DNA from: Bradyrhizobium sp. PSBB068
GTDB lineage: Bacteria; Pseudomonadota; Alphaproteobacteria; Rhizobiales; Xanthobacteraceae
Direction: 5' to 3'
DNA: 64,000 nt
NCBI GenBank assembly: GCA_016839165.1
Contig: CP069300.1
Coordinates: forward strand, 1,798,001-1,862,000
The position numbers were made by a program, and so were the translations under genes. How positions within the stretch are numbered: position 1 is the stretch's first letter; every line of letters starts with the position of its first letter. The notes under the pieces were generated by a model that saw only the letters and a program-made list of their open reading frames with translations, was not told where the DNA came from and searched no databases. Positions 18,843 to 27,213 of this stretch are shown piece by piece.

Positions 18843-18873
18843 TTATGGGTCCTGGCTTTCGCCAGGACGACGG
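18843..18873. repeat. Right hairpin of the IS-interrupted palindromic repeat pair
   Basis: TTATGGGTCCTGGCTTTCGC then CAGGACGACGG is the inverted partner of the hairpin at 17711-17731. Without the IS the pair would be about 125 bp long, the same size as the pairs at 4549-4672 and 54362-54487. Confidence 0.8.
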
Positions 18874-18910
18874 CGGTGGGTGGAGCGGGCGCCTCGCGCT
18901 ACCGAGAGAC

Positions 18911-20545
18911 CTACCCCAGCTTCAACTCCGCATACCCTGTCGCGGCCACCTCATCGCACCGCGCCCGGTACGCCGGCGCGCTGCCGCTGTAGCGGGCGAC
19001 GATGCGCCTCTGCTTGCCCTCGACGTTGCGGTTGATGCCGGTCATCCAGGAATCGACCTCGTTGGAGAGCAGGCCGACGCCGAGTGCCTTGACATGATCG
19101 GTCCAGCCGGCGGTGCCTTCGGGCGTGGCGTCGAGGAAGGTCAGGCCTTTCTGCTGCGCGAAGCGGAGCAGGCCGGTGACCCAATCGACGCTGTATTCGA
19201 TGCTGCGCGGGATGTTGCCGAGCGCGGTGTGCGGGCCCATCAGCATCATCATGTTGGGGAAGCCGTCGACCATCAGGCCGAGATAGGTTTCCGGCCCGTG
19301 CGTCCATTTTTCCTTCAGCCGGGCGCCATGCGCGCCGCGGAAATCGATCTTGTCGAAGCTGCCGGTGATGGCATCGAAGCCGGTGGCGTAGATGATGATG
19401 TCGAAGGCGTAGTCCTTCTCGGTCGTCCGGATGCCCTCCGGCGTGATCCGCTCGATCGGCGTTTCCTTGATGTCGACCAACTCGACATTGTCGCGGTTGT
19501 AGACCTCGTAATAGAAGGTCTCGAGCGGCAGCCGCCGGGTGCCGAAACCGTGGTTCTTCGGGATCAGTTTCTCGGCCACCGCCTGGTTCTTGACGCGCTC
19601 GCGGATCTTGCGCGCGACGAAATCGCTGATCGTGGCATTCGCCGCACGATCGATCAGGATATCCTTGAAATTGCCCTGCCAGATGCCGAAGCCCCGCTCG
19701 CCATAGAGCTTCTCGTAGAACGCCTCGCGCTCCTCGTCGCTCACCTCGAACGCGCCGCGCGGATCGGGCGTATGCACGAAGCAGGCGAAGGTTTCCTTGC
19801 AGCGGGCAAAGATCTCGCCATAGCCGGCCTTGATCCTGGCTTGCGTCTCCGCGTCGATCTTGCCGTTGTGCAGCGGCGCCGCCCAGTTGGCGGTGCGCTG
19901 GAACACGGTGAGGTGGCCGACCTCGCCGGCGATGGTCTGGATGGTCTGGATGCCGGTGGCGCCGGTGCCGATCACGGCGACGCGCTTGCCGGTGAAATCC
20001 ACTTTCTCCTTCGGCCAGCGCGCGGTGTGAAACGATTGCCCCTTGAAATCGTCGATGCCCGCGATCCGCGGCAGGGTCGGGGTCGACAGCGGACCGATCG
20101 CGGTGATCAGGAAGCGGCAGCTGTGCTGCGCGCCGCTCTCCAGCGTGATCCGCCAGCTCCGCGTCTCGTCCTGGTAGATCGCCGACGTGACGCGGCTCGC
20201 GAACTGGATGTCGCGGCGCAGATCGAACTTGTCGGCGACATAGTTGCAGTAGCGCAGGGTTTCGGGCTGACCGGCGAAATGCTCCGACCATTCCCATTCC
20301 TGCAAGAGCTCCTTCGAGAACGAATAGCCGTAGGAATAGCTTTCGGAATCGAACCGCGCGCCGGGATACCGGTTCCAGTACCAGGTGCCGCCGACGCCGG
20401 TGCCCGCCTCGAATACGCGCGCGCTGAGGCCGAGCTCGCGCAGCCGGTAGAGCTGATACATGCCGGACAGGCCGGCGCCGATGATGATGACGTCGTAATC
20501 CAGCGCAGCCGTCTCGGGGCTGTTGTCCGGGCGCGATGCGGCCAC
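18911..20545 (-). CDS. Flavin-dependent Baeyer-Villiger-type monooxygenase
   Basis: A 544-residue class B flavoprotein monooxygenase. The FAD Rossmann motif is VIIIGAGLSGMYQLYRL near the N-terminus. The Baeyer-Villiger fingerprint is FKGQSFHTARWPKE and the NADPH Rossmann motif is VIGTGATGIQT. GGTWYWNRYPGARFDSESY is typical of cyclohexanone-monooxygenase relatives. I chose the GTG at 20545 because GGGAG lies nine bases upstream; the in-frame extension to 20662 starts in a GC-rich non-conserved stretch. It would insert oxygen next to a ketone to give an ester or lactone. It is divergent from the P450 gene, suggesting one oxidative pathway. Confidence 0.9.
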   Translation of the reverse strand: MAASRPDNSPETAALDYDVIIIGAGLSGMYQLYRLRELGLSARVFEAGTGVGGTWYWNRYPGARFDSESYSYGYSFSKELLQEWEWSEHFAGQPETLRYCNYVADKFDLRRDIQFASRVTSAIYQDETRSWRITLESGAQHSCRFLITAIGPLSTPTLPRIAGIDDFKGQSFHTARWPKEKVDFTGKRVAVIGTGATGIQTIQTIAGEVGHLTVFQRTANWAAPLHNGKIDAETQARIKAGYGEIFARCKETFACFVHTPDPRGAFEVSDEEREAFYEKLYGERGFGIWQGNFKDILIDRAANATISDFVARKIRERVKNQAVAEKLIPKNHGFGTRRLPLETFYYEVYNRDNVELVDIKETPIERITPEGIRTTEKDYAFDIIIYATGFDAITGSFDKIDFRGAHGARLKEKWTHGPETYLGLMVDGFPNMMMLMGPHTALGNIPRSIEYSVDWVTGLLRFAQQKGLTFLDATPEGTAGWTDHVKALGVGLLSNEVDSWMTGINRNVEGKQRRIVARYSGSAPAYRARCDEVAATGYAELKLG

Positions 20546-20774
20546 CTGTCGTTGCTCCCTGGGTTGATTGCCGGCAAGGCTAGCCGGTCTTCCTGTCGCC
20601 GACAAACATCGCAGAGCGGGGCTGCCATCGGGATTTGCGGAGGGCTCCCTGCCCGCGCGCATTCCGCGCCGCGGACTGTCCGCCCCGCGGCTTTACTCGG
20701 CCGCGGGATACCCGCTATCGTCGGGTGGATAAGATCGCCCGCCAAGCGGCGACGGAACCAGCGGGAGTGAGGCG

Positions 20775-21998
20775 ATGGGAGAGGCGCTGCGCAGGCCGAC
20801 GTCGACAGATGTCAGCAACCCCTGGCTTTATCAGGACGACACCTGGCGGCCGCTGTTCGCGCAACTGCGTCGCGACGATCCCGTGCATTATTGCGAGACG
20901 TCGGCTTACGGCCCGTATTGGTCGGTGACGCGCTACGACGACATCTTCGCCGTCGAGCTGGATCACCAGAACTATTCCTCGGCCTCTGAGCTCGGCGGTA
21001 TCCAGGTCGCTGACCAGCCGAAGGGGCAGGAGCGGCCGAGCTTCATCCGCATGGATCCGCCCGGCCACACCGCGCAGCGCCGCACGGTGGCGCCGATCGT
21101 GGCGCCGTCGAACCTCGCCAATCTCGAGGCCCTGATCCGCCAGCGCACGGCCACCGTGCTCGATGCGCTGCCGCGCAACGAGACCTTCGACTGGGCCGAG
21201 CGGGTCTCGGTCGACCTCACCAACATGATGCTGGCGACGCTGTTCGATTTTCCCGCGGAAGATCGCGCCAAGCTGACCTGGTGGTCGGATGTCGCGATCG
21301 CCAACATCGATTCGCCCGACGCGGTGGTGCATTCGGAGGCCGAACGCAATGCCGAGCTGATCAAGATGGGAGAAGCTTTCCGCAAGCTATGGGACGCCCG
21401 GATCGATGCGCCTCCGACCTTCGACCTGATCTCGATGCTGGCGCATTCGGAAGCGACGCGGAATCTGGATGCGCGCGAGTTCATCGGCACGATCGGGCTC
21501 CTGATCGTCGGCGGCAACGACACCACGCGCAACTCGATGTCAGCGGGGCTGATGGCGCTGTGCGAGAATCCGGAGCAGTTCGAGCTGGTCCGCGCCCGAC
21601 GCGAATTGATCCCGAACCTGGTGTCCGAGACCATCCGCTACCACACGCCGGTGCTGCACATGCGCCGCACCGCGCGCAACGATGTCGAGCTTGCCGGCCG
21701 TCAGATCAAGAAGGGCGACAAGGTGGTGATGTGGTACATCTCCGGCAACCGCGACGAGGACAAGATCGAGCGCGCCGACGAATTCATCATCGACCGCGCC
21801 AAGCCGCGCCAGCATCTCGCCTTCGGCGCCGGCGTGCATCGCTGCGTCGGCGATCGCCTGGCCGAACAGCAACTCCGCATCCTCTGGGAGGAGGTTCTGG
21901 CGCGCGATCTGCGTTTTGAGATTATGGGCCCGCCGCAAAGGCTCTATTCCAATTTCATCCGCGGTATACGAAGCTTGCCGGTGAGAATCGTCAATTGA
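20775..21998 (+). CDS. Cytochrome P450, CYP153-like alkane/acyl terminal hydroxylase
   Basis: A 407-residue soluble bacterial P450. Landmarks are the I-helix oxygen-binding motif GGNDTTRNS (about 242-250), the K-helix ExxR in ETIRYHTP, and the heme loop FGAGVHRCVGDRLAE with the cysteine ligand (about 353-367). The surrounding blocks HMRRTARNDVEL and KVVMWYISGNRDED resemble what I know of CYP153 enzymes, which hydroxylate terminal carbons of alkanes and related chains. Those need a ferredoxin and ferredoxin reductase, and neither is encoded nearby. The start has GGGAGTGAGG upstream. The alcohol it would make is a logical substrate for the GMC enzyme encoded next. Confidence 0.88.
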   Translation: MGEALRRPTSTDVSNPWLYQDDTWRPLFAQLRRDDPVHYCETSAYGPYWSVTRYDDIFAVELDHQNYSSASELGGIQVADQPKGQERPSFIRMDPPGHTAQRRTVAPIVAPSNLANLEALIRQRTATVLDALPRNETFDWAERVSVDLTNMMLATLFDFPAEDRAKLTWWSDVAIANIDSPDAVVHSEAERNAELIKMGEAFRKLWDARIDAPPTFDLISMLAHSEATRNLDAREFIGTIGLLIVGGNDTTRNSMSAGLMALCENPEQFELVRARRELIPNLVSETIRYHTPVLHMRRTARNDVELAGRQIKKGDKVVMWYISGNRDEDKIERADEFIIDRAKPRQHLAFGAGVHRCVGDRLAEQQLRILWEEVLARDLRFEIMGPPQRLYSNFIRGIRSLPVRIVN

Positions 21999-22012
21999 GC
22001 CGCATCACCAGC

Positions 22013-22098
22013 CGTCATTGCGAGCGAAGCGAAGCAATCCATGTCGCCACATGGGGAGAGGTGGATTGCTTCGTCGCTGTCGCTCCTCGCAATGACGA
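22013..22098. repeat. Inverted intergenic repeat (CGTCATTGCGAGCGAAGCGAAGC family)
   Basis: CGTCATTGCGAGCGAAGCGA at the left pairs with the right arm ending CGCTCCTCGCAATGACG. The inner arms GCAATCCA / TGGATTGC also match. It lies between the P450 and GMC genes. Other members are at 44360-44443 and, as a variant, 46612-46712. Confidence 0.85.
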
Positions 22099-22122
22099 AA
22101 GAGGACATGCCAAGGAACAAGA

Positions 22123-23724
22123 ATGAAGAACGATCCCGTTGACGTCCTGATCATCGGCGCCGGCGCATCCGGCGCGGCGGTGGCCTGGAGCCTTGCCGAT
22201 ACCAAGATGCACATCCTCTGCCTCGATCAGGGCGGCTGGATGAATCCGGCCGAATATCCGAGCACCGGGCGCGACTGGGAGGCGAAATTCTACGGCGAGT
22301 GGTCGTCCAGCCCGAATGTCCGCAAGCGGCCCGAGGACTACCCGATCAACGACGACAATTCGCCGATCAAGGTCGTCAACTTCAATGCCGTCGGCGGCTC
22401 GACCGTGATGTACACCGCGCACTGGCCGCGGCTGCATCCGTCCGACTTCAAGGTGAAGACGCTCGACGGCGTCGCCGACGACTGGCCGATCGATTACGAC
22501 GCGCTGACGCCGTTCTTCGAGGAGAACGACCGCATGATGGGCGTCTCGGGCCTGTCGGGCGACCCGCTGTCGCCGCTGAGCCACCCGCCGATGCCGCCGC
22601 AGCCGCTCGGGCTGTCCGGCCCGCTGCTCGGCAAGGCCCTGAACAAGCTCGGCTGGCACTGGTGGCCGTCGGACACCACGGTCGCGACGATGGATTACGA
22701 GGGCAGGGCGCGCTGCATCAATCTCGGCCATTGCACGCCGGCCTGCGCGCAGGGCGCCAAGGCCTCGACCGACATCACCTATTGGCCGCATGCGATCCGC
22801 GCCGGCGTCGAGCTGAAAACCCATTGCCGGGTGCGCGAGATCCTGACCAACGAGCAGGGCATGGCCTCCGGCGTCGTCTATTACGACAAGGACGGCGTCG
22901 AGCAATTCCAGCCGGCCGAGGTCGTGATCATCGCCTGCAACGGCGTCGGCACGCCGCGGCTGCTGCTCAATTCGGTGTCGGGGAAATTCCCCAACGGCCT
23001 CGCCAACTCGTCCGGCCTGGTCGGCAAGAATTTGATGTTCCATCCCTATGCGCAGGTCTACGGCTTCGTGAAGGAGCCGACCGACAGCAACCGCGCGCCG
23101 CCGACCTGCCTGTGGAGCAAGGAGTTCTACGACACCGATCTGTCGCGCGGCTTCGTCCGCGGCTACGGCATCCAGTTCGGCCGCGGCGCCGGGCCGGTGT
23201 TCGAGGCGGTCGCGAGCGAGCAGAAGGGCATCCTGCCCTGGGGCAAGGACCATCACCGCGTGTTCCGAAGGCTGAACGGGCATCGCCTCGCGGTCTCCGC
23301 GATCTGCGAGGACCTGCCGGAGGAGCACAACCGCGTCACGCTCGATCCCGTGCTGAAGGACAGCCACGGCATCCCCGCGCCGAAGATCGACTACACGATC
23401 TCGGCCAACAGCCGCAAGATGATGGACCATGCGCTGGCGCGCGGCCGCGAGGTCCTCGATGCCGCCGGCGCCACCGACATCTGCATCAACGATCCGATCC
23501 CGTGGGGCGGCTGGCACCTGCTCGGCACCGCGCGGATGGGCACCGATCCGGCGCGCTCCGTGGTCAACGAATGGGGCCGCTCGCATGACGTGAAGAACCT
23601 GTTCATCGTCGACGGCAGCATCTTCGTCACCTCGGGCGGCGTGAACCCGACCTCCACCATCCAGGCCCTCGCGCTCTACATCGCCGACCAGATGAAGCAG
23701 CGCCTCGCCAACCTGTTCGATTGA
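22123..23724 (+). CDS. GMC-family FAD-dependent alcohol/polyol oxidoreductase
   Basis: A 533-residue flavoprotein. The FAD motif is VLIIGAGASGAAVAWSL near the N-terminus. GGSTVMYTAHWPR is the second GMC signature, and the C-terminal block GWHLLGTARMGTDPARSVV contains a catalytic-type His, followed by DGSIFVTSGGVNPTSTIQAL. There is no signal peptide. The next gene encodes a small protein resembling gluconate 2-dehydrogenase subunit 3, so this is likely the large subunit of a two-component dehydrogenase donating electrons to the respiratory chain rather than an oxidase. It may oxidise the alcohol made by the upstream P450; that link is inference from position. Confidence 0.9.
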   Translation: MKNDPVDVLIIGAGASGAAVAWSLADTKMHILCLDQGGWMNPAEYPSTGRDWEAKFYGEWSSSPNVRKRPEDYPINDDNSPIKVVNFNAVGGSTVMYTAHWPRLHPSDFKVKTLDGVADDWPIDYDALTPFFEENDRMMGVSGLSGDPLSPLSHPPMPPQPLGLSGPLLGKALNKLGWHWWPSDTTVATMDYEGRARCINLGHCTPACAQGAKASTDITYWPHAIRAGVELKTHCRVREILTNEQGMASGVVYYDKDGVEQFQPAEVVIIACNGVGTPRLLLNSVSGKFPNGLANSSGLVGKNLMFHPYAQVYGFVKEPTDSNRAPPTCLWSKEFYDTDLSRGFVRGYGIQFGRGAGPVFEAVASEQKGILPWGKDHHRVFRRLNGHRLAVSAICEDLPEEHNRVTLDPVLKDSHGIPAPKIDYTISANSRKMMDHALARGREVLDAAGATDICINDPIPWGGWHLLGTARMGTDPARSVVNEWGRSHDVKNLFIVDGSIFVTSGGVNPTSTIQALALYIADQMKQRLANLFD

Positions 23725-23732
23725 GACCGTCC

Positions 23733-24188
23733 ATGTCCGAAGCAACACAACTGACCGCAGCCCAGCGCGCCGATCTTCGCACCGTCGCCGCGATGATCGT
23801 TCCCGAAAGCGCCGAGTACAGGGTGCCGGGCGCGGACGACCCCGCGATCCAGGCCGACATGCTGGCAACGCTCGGCCGCGACACCGCGCTGGTCGCTCAG
23901 GCGCTGGATCATCTGGGAAAGCTCGCCGGCCAACCGCTCGCCGAGCTCGACGAGGTCAGGCGCGACGCGGTGGCGCAGGAGTTTCGCAAGCATGGCGGCG
24001 CGGCCGCGGCCACCCTCGTTCGTGTGGTTCTGCAATGCTACTACCGCGACGACCGCGTGCTGCGCTCGCTCGGGCTCGAGTTGCGGGCGCCGTTCCCGAA
24101 GGGCCATGTGCTGCCGGACGGCGACTGGTCGCTGCTCGATCCGGTGCGGGCGCGCGGCGGGGTGCTGCGGCGGGCGACCCAGGGCTGA
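23733..24188 (+). CDS. Small subunit of GMC dehydrogenase (gluconate 2-dehydrogenase subunit 3-like)
   Basis: A 151-residue protein starting at MSEATQLT, 8 bp after the GMC stop. The opening LTAAQRADLRTVAAMIVPES followed by a Pro/Gly/Asp loop (RVPGADDPAIQADM) fits the gluconate_2-dh3 pattern. There is no heme motif and no obvious signal peptide. Family members bind the GMC subunit and help in its export or electron transfer. The fit is by pattern and neighbourhood, so family membership is likely and detailed function is not proven. Confidence 0.75.
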   Translation: MSEATQLTAAQRADLRTVAAMIVPESAEYRVPGADDPAIQADMLATLGRDTALVAQALDHLGKLAGQPLAELDEVRRDAVAQEFRKHGGAAAATLVRVVLQCYYRDDRVLRSLGLELRAPFPKGHVLPDGDWSLLDPVRARGGVLRRATQG

Positions 24189-24501
24189 TGAGATTGGGCT
24201 GACCTCCACCGACGGCGGTGCTTCACCTCTCCCTTTGGGAGAGGTCGATTTGCGCAGCAAATCGGGTGAGGGATTACGGTCTATCGAGAGAACAAGAGCC
24301 CTCACCCGGATTGCACTGGACGATGCTTCGCATCGCCAGGCGCAATCCGACCTCTCCCCAATGGGGAGAGGTGAACCAAGCGCGGCCGAGCGGCTTCGAT
24401 CCAGGACTTATCTTGCCCTAGCCACCCGGGCAGGCGGGTGGCGTAACCACTTGCGGCGGCGGGAGCCGGTCACCATCTGAGAGGACCAAAGGACTCTCAC
24501 C
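24189..24501. repeat. Intergenic stretch carrying a long inverted repeat (CACCTCTCCC...GGGAGAGGTG)
   Basis: No gene is supported here. From 24221 to 24375 lies an inverted repeat: CTTCACCTCTCCCTTTGGGA and its partner CCAATGGGGAGAGGTGAA, with inner palindromes GCGCAGCAAATCGGGTGAGGG and GATGCTTCGCATC. It belongs to the family also seen at 14191-14348 and 40322-40460. The last 60 bp before 24502 lead to the protease gene; GAGAGGACC lies about 14-22 bases upstream of its start codon, an ill-spaced candidate ribosome binding site. Confidence 0.75.
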
Positions 24502-25524
24502 ATGTTGGATTTTACCTCAGATACCGCCGGTGACAGGCCGTCACCGCGAACGGCTGACGCTGCGCTGGTCGATGACCGGGCGTTGCTGGATGCCTATTCC
24601 AATGCCGTGATCGACGTCACCGACCGCGTCGGTCCGGCCGTGGTCCGGGTCGAGACCGGGCCGAAGGTGCGCAATGCGCGCGAGCGCGGCGGCCTCGGTT
24701 CGGGCATCGTGATCTCGCCCGATGGGCTCGTCGTGACCAACAGCCATGTGGTCGGCGCGTCGAAGGAGATCCGGCTGCGCGACACCGAGGGCTTCGTCAC
24801 CGATGCCCATGTGCTCGGCGTCGATCCCGATACCGACCTTGCGCTGCTGCGGGCCGATGGCGCGCGCGATCTGCCTTACGCCTCGCTCGGCAACTCCAAG
24901 ACGCTGCGGCGCGGCCAGCTGGTGGTCGCGATCGGCAATCCGCTCGGCTTCGAATCGACGGTCACCGCCGGCGTGGTGTCGGCGCTCGGCCGCTCGATCC
25001 GCTCGGTCAGCGGGCGCACCATCGAGGACGTGATCCAGACCGACGCCGCGCTGAACCCCGGCAACTCGGGCGGCCCGCTGGTGTCGTCGCACGGCGAGGT
25101 GATCGGCATCAACACCGCGATCATCAACGGCGCGCAGGGCATCTGCTTTGCCGTCGCCAGCAACACCGCGCAGTTCGTGCTGTCGGAGATCATCCGTCAC
25201 GGCCATGTCCGCCGCGCCTATATCGGCGTCGCCGGCCAGACCGCGCCGGTGCCGCGGCGGCACGCGGTGCTCGCCGGCGTCGAGAACAAGATGGGTGCGC
25301 TGTTGATGCAGATCGAGCCGGACAGCCCGGCCGCGCGCGCGAGCCTGTTGCCGGGTGACGTGGTCATCAAGCTCGACGGCGTTGAGATCAACGGCGTCGA
25401 CGACCTGATCCGCGCGCTCGATCACAGCCGGATCGACCGCACGCTGTCGATGGACGTGCTCCGCCTCGGCCGCCTCCGCGCGATCGATATCCATCCGATC
25501 GGGAGGAAGCCGGCGAAGCAGTGA
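24502..25524 (+). CDS. S1C-family (HtrA/DegP-like) serine protease with one PDZ domain, no signal peptide
   Basis: A 340-residue trypsin-fold protease. The catalytic triad is readable: His in VTNSHVVG, Asp in DPDTDLALL and Ser in ALNPGNSGGPLV. A single PDZ domain follows (about 240-330: GALLMQIEPDSPAARASLLPGD). Unlike periplasmic DegP, the N-terminus MLDFTSDTAGDRPSPRTAD has no signal sequence or membrane anchor, so the protein is predicted to be cytosolic. It is monocistronic between two repeat-rich gaps. The target is unknown. Confidence 0.92.
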   Translation: MLDFTSDTAGDRPSPRTADAALVDDRALLDAYSNAVIDVTDRVGPAVVRVETGPKVRNARERGGLGSGIVISPDGLVVTNSHVVGASKEIRLRDTEGFVTDAHVLGVDPDTDLALLRADGARDLPYASLGNSKTLRRGQLVVAIGNPLGFESTVTAGVVSALGRSIRSVSGRTIEDVIQTDAALNPGNSGGPLVSSHGEVIGINTAIINGAQGICFAVASNTAQFVLSEIIRHGHVRRAYIGVAGQTAPVPRRHAVLAGVENKMGALLMQIEPDSPAARASLLPGDVVIKLDGVEINGVDDLIRALDHSRIDRTLSMDVLRLGRLRAIDIHPIGRKPAKQ

Positions 25525-25864
25525 GGGCAATCCCATCTGCATGCGAGATGCACTCAGGTGAGGGGTATCTCTCCGCGAGCTCAGCTGCGGAGAGAACCCC
25601 TCATCCGTCGCGGACTACGTCCGCGCCATCTTCTTCCACACAGGGAGAAGGAAAGGGGGAGTTCGCGGCAGCGCTACTGCAGCGCGGTCAGCAGCTCGTC
25701 GGGCTGCTCGACCATCATCATGTGGCCGGCGTCTGATCGCACGACAATGTCGGGTCTTGGAGGCGAAGCGGAGATTCCGCGCTCGTGCTTTACCGACTAT
25801 GAGACCCCATAGCGGACATACGACCGCTACGATGGCGAAGCGGCTAAGGTCACACTTCGCCAGA
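25525..25864. other. Gene-poor gap: decayed repeat and hydrolase remnant
   Basis: No intact gene is seen. 25550-25660 contains a decayed copy of the CACCTC repeat family (AGGTGAGGGGTATCTCTCC ... GAGAGAACCCCTCATCC). 25674-25751 is the tail of a hydrolase gene, described separately. 25752-25864 shows nothing recognisable; it is less GC-rich than its surroundings. Confidence 0.6.
25674..25751 (-). pseudogene. 3' remnant of an alpha/beta hydrolase gene, paralogous to the one at 28349
   Basis: On the minus strand these bases read PDIVVRSDAGHMMMVEQPDE then LLTALQ and a stop. The intact hydrolase at 28349-29128 ends VVLPGAGHMMMVETPDE then LLAALQ and a stop. The match covers the last 25 or so codons including the catalytic His, and the bases just past the stop are also similar in both (GGGAGAAGG ... 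TTCGCGGC). Upstream of the remnant the similarity ends. It is therefore a fragment left by duplication and deletion and is not a functional gene. Confidence 0.75.
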
Positions 25865-26101
25865 TTACTGGATTACCCTGCTGTTGTTGAAAACGAGCGC
25901 TACTTGAAACACACGCTCGGTATTGGTTCGTACTTCGACAACAAGGTCTCGCCGTTCATCCATAGGCAGGAGATTTCGGGTTAGATCCGCCAGTGTCTGA
26001 GCCGCTTCGACCTCAGCTTCGCGCTGAGTTCCGCACTCCAGTCCTTCCTCATCGGGATAAAGCCCGGTGTCGTCGCGGATATCGAAATAATAGCGCGTCA
26101 C
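25865..26101 (-). CDS. DUF6894-type small protein
   Basis: A 78-residue protein with a GTG start reading TRYYFDIRDDTGLYPDEEGLE, the characteristic opening of the small DUF6894 proteins that are abundant in Bradyrhizobium. It continues with REAEVEAAQTLADLTRNLLP. The function is unknown. GAGGCGCCGGA upstream of the GTG may serve as ribosome binding site. It stands alone in an otherwise gene-poor stretch. Confidence 0.8.
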   Translation of the reverse strand: MTRYYFDIRDDTGLYPDEEGLECGTQREAEVEAAQTLADLTRNLLPMDERRDLVVEVRTNTERVFQVALVFNNSRVIQ

Positions 26102-26212
26102 TCCGGCGCCTCATTGCTTCTGGCGCTGGTTCAACATCGGCGCCAGCCGGCTGTTCCCTGTCAGTGAGAGCGCCGCCGGCCGATAGGACAGCGTGAGTGT
26201 TGCTTTGTTCCC

Positions 26213-26488
26213 TCAGCCCGCGGACGCGGAAGTCCGCGGCAGGGACGGTTTGCGTTCGGGGAGCTTCTTCTTCGGGGGCGCCGGCAGCAGACCTTCCCTG
26301 ATCGCTTGCTTGCGAGCGAGTTTGCGAGCCCGGCGAATGGCTTCGGACTTTTCGCGCGCCTTTCTCTCCGAGGGTTTCTCATAGGCACGACGCTGCTTCA
26401 TTTCGCGGAACACGCCTTCACGCTGCATTTTCTTCTTCAGAACACGAAGTGCCTGGTCGACATTGTTATCGCGGACTACGACCTGCAT
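26213..26488 (-). CDS. rpsU: 30S ribosomal protein S21
   Basis: A 91-residue protein starting [20 protein letters not shown], followed by the conserved [19 protein letters not shown] and a basic, Pro-rich C-terminal tail. CGAGGAGA lies just before the ATG at 26488; an open frame upstream to 26671 is not conserved. S21 joins the small ribosomal subunit near the anti-Shine-Dalgarno and influences initiation. Bradyrhizobium genomes usually hold more than one copy. It is divergent from a cold-shock gene. Confidence 0.95.
   Translation of the reverse strand: MQVVVRDNNVDQALRVLKKKMQREGVFREMKQRRAYEKPSERKAREKSEAIRRARKLARKQAIREGLLPAPPKKKLPERKPSLPRTSASAG
26218..26239 (-). terminator. Stem-loop overlapping the end of rpsU
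   Basis: CCGCGGAC and GTCCGCGG form a perfect 8-bp stem around a 6-base loop, spanning the last codons of rpsU. No T-run follows on the minus strand, so it may protect the 3' end or pause polymerase rather than terminate by itself. Confidence 0.35.
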
Positions 26489-26909
26489 TAAATCTCCTCG
26501 ATGACTGCAAGCTGGGACGATCCTGCGCGCAGCCGGTTGCGCAGGAGTTCGTTGCAAATGGAAGAATGAGAGCGACCGCGCATTCCTCGCCAGCCTCGAA
26601 CGAGCAATTTTGCTCGTCACGGCGATGCGGTTCAGTGGGAGGAAGTGACCACTCCCGCGAGAACAAGTCAAACGATAAAGGCCTGAAGTCCCATTGGAAC
26701 TGCTGCCCCGAACGGAGCCGCAGCGGCGAGCTGAATCAAATTGTCAGGCTTCCTTGTAATATGGCGGTCATCGTGTATATTACCATTATTCGATTAGCCG
26801 CTGTGCCTTGTTGAACGTGCCCGCGGGCTCCTTTTCCAAAGACATCGACGAAGTTGAAATCGCCGCGCGATTGTCGCGCGAAACGCGTTTGCGCGCTTTG
26901 GAGAAGAAA
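26489..26909. promoter_or_regulatory. Divergent control region and cold-shock leader between rpsU and csp
   Basis: No gene is supported. A candidate plus-strand promoter is TTGTAA (26754-26759), a 16-bp spacer, then TATATT (26776-26781). It would give a leader of about 120 bases before the csp ATG, and long structured leaders are typical of cold-shock genes. The region is AT-richer than average around 26730-26800. The rpsU promoter on the other strand was not pinned down. Confidence 0.45.
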
Positions 26910-27119
26910 ATGACGACAGGTACGGTTAAGTGGTTCAACGGCCAAAAGGGCTTCGGTTTCATCCAGCCGGGCGACGGCAGCAACGATGTGTTCGTTCACA
27001 TCAGCGCGGTCGAGCGCGCCGGCCTTTCGGGTCTCGCCGAGGGCCAGAAGGTCAATTACGAGCTCAAGACTGACAAGATGCGGGGCAAGGTCAGCGCCGA
27101 AAATCTCTCGCTGGCTTGA
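26910..27119 (+). CDS. Cold-shock protein (CspA family)
   Basis: A 69-residue OB-fold protein, [20 protein letters not shown], with RNP1 (KGFGFI) and RNP2 (DVFVHIS) nucleic-acid-binding motifs. The ATG at 26910 is chosen because the conserved sequence starts exactly there and GAGAAGAAA precedes it; the frame runs open further upstream through the leader. It acts as an RNA chaperone. A hairpin terminator follows. Confidence 0.95.
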   Translation: MTTGTVKWFNGQKGFGFIQPGDGSNDVFVHISAVERAGLSGLAEGQKVNYELKTDKMRGKVSAENLSLA

Positions 27120-27162
27120 TCTCGTCGCGCCGTTTCACGGATGTACTGAAACGGCAATGCTG

Positions 27163-27194
27163 CCCGCTCGATCCCTGGATTGAGCGGGTTTGCC
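27163..27194 (+). terminator. Rho-independent terminator after csp
   Basis: CCCGCTC (27163-27169) pairs with GAGCGGG (27182-27188) across a 12-base loop that can itself extend the stem, followed by TTTGCC and then TATTTT. A second small hairpin CGTTTCA / TGAAACG lies just before it at 27131-27153. Confidence 0.6.
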
Positions 27195-27213
27195 TATTTT
27201 CAGCAGGTGAAGG

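Noticed and set aside
18797..20770. Plus-strand frame of 657 codons opposite the Baeyer-Villiger gene
   Set aside because: It mirrors a gene with clear FAD, NADPH and fingerprint motifs and itself shows none.
21962..21975. Another GTATACGAA match
   Set aside because: It lies in the last codons of the P450 gene, is not a palindrome beyond GTATAC and has no promoter nearby. A similar partial match at the hydantoinase A start (1139-1147) is likewise within coding sequence.
26741..26762. TTGTCA and TAATAT as the csp promoter
   Set aside because: The boxes are only 10 bp apart, too close for a sigma-70 promoter; TTGTAA/TATATT just downstream is better spaced.
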